Positions 10,615-12,792 of a stretch of DNA of 12,792 nt are shown here, one piece after another. A program made the position numbers and the translations under genes. The DNA comes from CAZDML01 sp964506645 (GTDB taxonomy: Bacteria; Elusimicrobiota; Elusimicrobia; 2-01-FULL-59-12). Positions within the stretch are counted from its first letter, which is position 1. Every line of letters starts with the position of its first letter. The stretch is from assembly GCA_964506645.1 (NCBI GenBank), contig CAZDML010000056.1, forward strand, positions 1-12,792, given 5' to 3'. The notes under the pieces are model-generated. The model was given only the letters and a program-made list of their open reading frames with translations. It did not search any database and had not been told where the DNA came from.

Positions 10615-12792
10615 TTAGCGAATGAGTGCGAATTTGCCCTTGGTGTGCTGTCCCTGCGCATCGGTGACGACGTAAAGATACAGTCCGCTCGCTGCCTTGT
10701 CCCCTTCTGAGGTTGTGAGATCCCAAACGGCCGATCCGCTGCTTGCGGCTAACGACTGCACGTGATGACCAGAAACGGTAAAAATTTTAACGGTGCTGCC
10801 GTCTGTCAATGAATCAAATGTGAGTGGGCGACCGCTGTGTATATCGATACGCCAGGGATTAGGGTAGACGCGTATATTGTTGAGATCCGCAGCCACAATT
10901 GAAATGTGTGCTTGTGCGTTGGCGAGCGACTGACTTTGTGTGTTCAATGCAGACACGATGAGTTGGTAGGCTCCAAAAGGAAGAGTGGCAAGCGATTGTA
11001 AGTTGAGTGAAGGTGCGGCCGTGGACAGGCTGTAGGCACTGCCCGCATTGCCTGCTTTGGCAGGACTGTGTGCGAGGACTCCCGCTCCTGCAGATGGGGT
11101 CAAGCCCCACAAGTAGGAGACAGTTCCTGACGGCGCATTGGTAACAGTAATTGTGTCGGAGCGCTTGTATGTGGATGCAAGTTTCACAAAATCAAAGGAG
11201 CCACTATTGCCGCCCCCGCCTCCGCCGCCGCTGCCTCCGGACGAATTAGAAACCGTAAGTACGGCGTTCGCACTCGTGACAGATCCTACAGAGTTCGAGA
11301 CGGTGACCGTGAACACAGCGCCGTTGTCTGTTGAAGAAACCGCAGGGGTTGTATAGGAGGGCCCACTGGCACCCGCAATGGCCGTGCCGTTTTTCTTCCA
11401 GACGTAAATCAAAGGAGATGTGCCATTGGCCGCGACATTGAACGTGGCTTGAGCGCCAAGTCCAACGGTTTGGTTCGTAGGTTGCGCGCTAATCGTTGGT
11501 GCCTGAGAGGTTTGAATGGGCGGAGGAGGCGGGGGGGTAAGAAAACTGCCGCATACGAGATTCGATCCCCACCCGGCGGCCGGACCGCTAGGCGATGGGT
11601 GGTAATTGGCATCCAGTTGCGGGTCCAGTACTTCTACCGTATTTTTTCCATTAATCACTGCATTGGAGGTTCGGTTGGGCCAGGAGTCCAGCGGAAGCGC
11701 CGGCCAAACAAGGGTTCGGGTGCCTAAATTAAGATTACCGCTGTCGGTCAGCCACACCATAGCCGTTGCCGGTGTTTGACCATTGGGGAGAATCGCATAA
11801 GCATTATTAGAGACTGTGGCTGTTTGAGTTAAAGAGGTCAAATCAAACATGGCGGTATAAAACGAGTAGGTCTTATCGGTTCTTGAGACAAGCACATTGT
11901 TTGTGAATGTCAAATTCTTGCGTTGGGGATCCGTCGCGGGGTTGGCCAGCCATTCGTATCCATAGTGGACCAGTTTTACCGCTTGATTGTTGCCCGTGAC
12001 CAGCGTGTTGTGGTCGACGACATCATGCAGTCCATACGTTGGATCTTGCCCCATGGCTGTGTTTTCCTGAAATTCCACCAAATCCAGTTGACGCTGTGCT
12101 CCCTCGATATAGTTGTTATAGATGTACTCTTTGTTGGAACGCGATTTTAAATTTCCGCCGGGACTTCCAACACGCGTGGGGCCAAAGCAACTGTTGGTGA
12201 CCGTGAGGCCATTTACTTCCACATACGCATTGTGAGTAAATTTCACACCGGGGATATACGGGTTGGAGTTGCCCCAGATCCGGCAACGATCAATGGTGAG
12301 ATCATGATTGTCTCGTCCCCCGCTGACAAAGATGCCGTTCGAGGAGTCATGCATCCAGCAGTTGCGTATAGTGAAATGATTAGCGCCAATTACATAAACG
12401 GCAGCCCCTTCCCACGCCCATTGTCGCGTGGTGTTGTCCCAGGCCGTGTAGGTGGCTGGGGTGGCATCACTTTCCCGGTAGGCATTCATAAATTCCAAGC
12501 CGTCAATCACAATGTAGTCAACCTGGCCTGGCCATTTCGTGGGATTCCAAAGTGTCCACAAGCCGCTGTCTTCCACCGGGCGATAGGTGATGACAAATTG
12601 CGCGTTGGTCGTAGCGTTACGGCCGTCGATTTGAGGCAGTTCGCCGCCAGGTCCTTGAACGCCGATAAAGCAAATGGGCGCGCTTGATGTTCCGGATTGG
12701 GAGATGAGAACTTTTTCTTTGTAGGGTGTATTGCGCCAGTGAATATAGACCGCGTCCCCCGGCTTTAAGGTGCTGATGGGAACATCGCCAAT
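10615..12792 (-). CDS. Secreted beta-helix protein with Ig-like and FlgD/type-IX-like C-terminal domains (N-terminus outside window)
   Basis: The frame is open to the right edge; 725 residues are visible, and a GTG at 12576 is not its start. From 12792 to about 11600 it shows right-handed beta-helix repeats: short strands with Asn/Gly turns (YIVIDGLEFMNAY, FTIRNCWMHDSSNGIFV, LTIDRCRIWGNSNPY, LTVTNSCFGP, HDVVDHNTLVTGNN, LTFTNNVLVSR). This fold is typical of polysaccharide lyases and adhesins. A Pro-rich linker (near 11520-11540) leads to an Ig-like domain (about 11250-11500: TVGLGAQATFNVAANG...YVWKKNGTAI...TVTVSNSVGSVTSANAVLTV). A poly-Gly linker (near 11200-11240) and another beta domain follow. 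The last 90 residues (10618-10887) read VYPNPW ... TVKIFTVSGHHV ... WDLTTSEGDKAASGLYLYVV ... GKFALIR, the FlgD-like/type IX sorting pattern. Probably exported to the surface and binding or acting on a polysaccharide; enzyme residues cannot be assigned. Confidence 0.88.
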   Translation of the reverse strand: MGDVPISTLKPGDAVYIHWRNTPYKEKVLISQSGTSSAPICFIGVQGPGGELPQIDGRNATTNAQFVITYRPVEDSGLWTLWNPTKWPGQVDYIVIDGLEFMNAYRESDATPATYTAWDNTTRQWAWEGAAVYVIGANHFTIRNCWMHDSSNGIFVSGGRDNHDLTIDRCRIWGNSNPYIPGVKFTHNAYVEVNGLTVTNSCFGPTRVGSPGGNLKSRSNKEYIYNNYIEGAQRQLDLVEFQENTAMGQDPTYGLHDVVDHNTLVTGNNQAVKLVHYGYEWLANPATDPQRKNLTFTNNVLVSRTDKTYSFYTAMFDLTSLTQTATVSNNAYAILPNGQTPATAMVWLTDSGNLNLGTRTLVWPALPLDSWPNRTSNAVINGKNTVEVLDPQLDANYHPSPSGPAAGWGSNLVCGSFLTPPPPPPIQTSQAPTISAQPTNQTVGLGAQATFNVAANGTSPLIYVWKKNGTAIAGASGPSYTTPAVSSTDNGAVFTVTVSNSVGSVTSANAVLTVSNSSGGSGGGGGGGNSGSFDFVKLASTYKRSDTITVTNAPSGTVSYLWGLTPSAGAGVLAHSPAKAGNAGSAYSLSTAAPSLNLQSLATLPFGAYQLIVSALNTQSQSLANAQAHISIVAADLNNIRVYPNPWRIDIHSGRPLTFDSLTDGSTVKIFTVSGHHVQSLAASSGSAVWDLTTSEGDKAASGLYLYVVTDAQGQHTKGKFALIR

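Noticed and set aside
11200..11240. Run of CCGCC-like repeats as a possible microsatellite or structural DNA
   Set aside because: It simply encodes the poly-Gly linker of the secreted protein in frame; no separate role is needed.
12232..12687. 151-residue plus-strand frame
   Set aside because: Antisense to the beta-helix gene, whose frame is open to the window edge with regular repeats.
1..12792. CRISPR array, tRNA, rRNA, transposase, phage or toxin-antitoxin module
   Set aside because: No regularly spaced repeats, cloverleaf-like sequence, terminal inverted repeats with a recombinase, or paired small toxin/antitoxin genes were seen.

Overview
The window looks like a chromosomal segment of a diderm (Gram-negative) bacterium that is moderately GC-rich by eye. 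The envelope evidence is a predicted outer-membrane barrel ending in Phe, several signal peptides, and a large secreted beta-helix protein with a FlgD/type-IX-like C-terminal domain. That last combination occurs in Bacteroidota, Elusimicrobiota and several uncultured diderm phyla, but the sequence alone does not fix the phylum. I see no tRNA, rRNA, CRISPR array, transposase or phage gene, and no gene-free stretch longer than about 140 bases.

Layout. 1-1209 (minus): a small four-Cys protein sits directly upstream of the N-terminal part of an acyl/acetyl-CoA ligase (NDP-forming type) that runs off the left edge. 1299-2395 (plus): an unlisted 44-residue signal-peptide ORF overlaps, by ATGA, a secreted HExxH metallopeptidase. 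2473-2796 (plus): a possible orphan ORF preceded by a palindrome. 2736-3837 (minus): nucleoside phosphorylase ppnP, then an outer-membrane barrel protein 1 nt downstream. 3976-5238 (plus): a protein made of three PAS-like domains with no output domain. Its stop codon lies one base from the convergent stop of the next block.

5240-9085 (minus) is a compact run: two tandem rhodaneses, a CPCC zinc-ribbon protein, a small membrane protein, an XAC2610-like periplasmic protein, a one-TM conserved protein, a thioredoxin-fold protein and exodeoxyribonuclease III. Several junctions overlap by 4 nt. 9090-10546 (minus) holds an old-yellow-enzyme reductase and a DUF1330 protein. 10615-12792 (minus) is the C-terminal 725 residues of the beta-helix/Ig/FlgD-like secreted protein, open at the right edge. 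Rhodaneses, thioredoxin-like protein and OYE reductase together suggest a redox/sulfur housekeeping neighbourhood, but this is inference from proximity.

Most notable points: (i) exonuclease III needs a CTG start to keep its catalytic N-terminus, and that CTG makes a CTGA overlap with the upstream stop; (ii) the XAC2610-like gene has a signal peptide encoded upstream of its first ATG, again with no ATG/GTG/TTG available; (iii) three genes (rhodanese 2, OYE, DUF1330) have a -10-like hexamer exactly 6-7 nt before ATG, the geometry of leaderless transcripts; (iv) the 44-residue exported peptide is coupled to a metallopeptidase. I did not find anything I could defend as a wholly new defence or mobile system.
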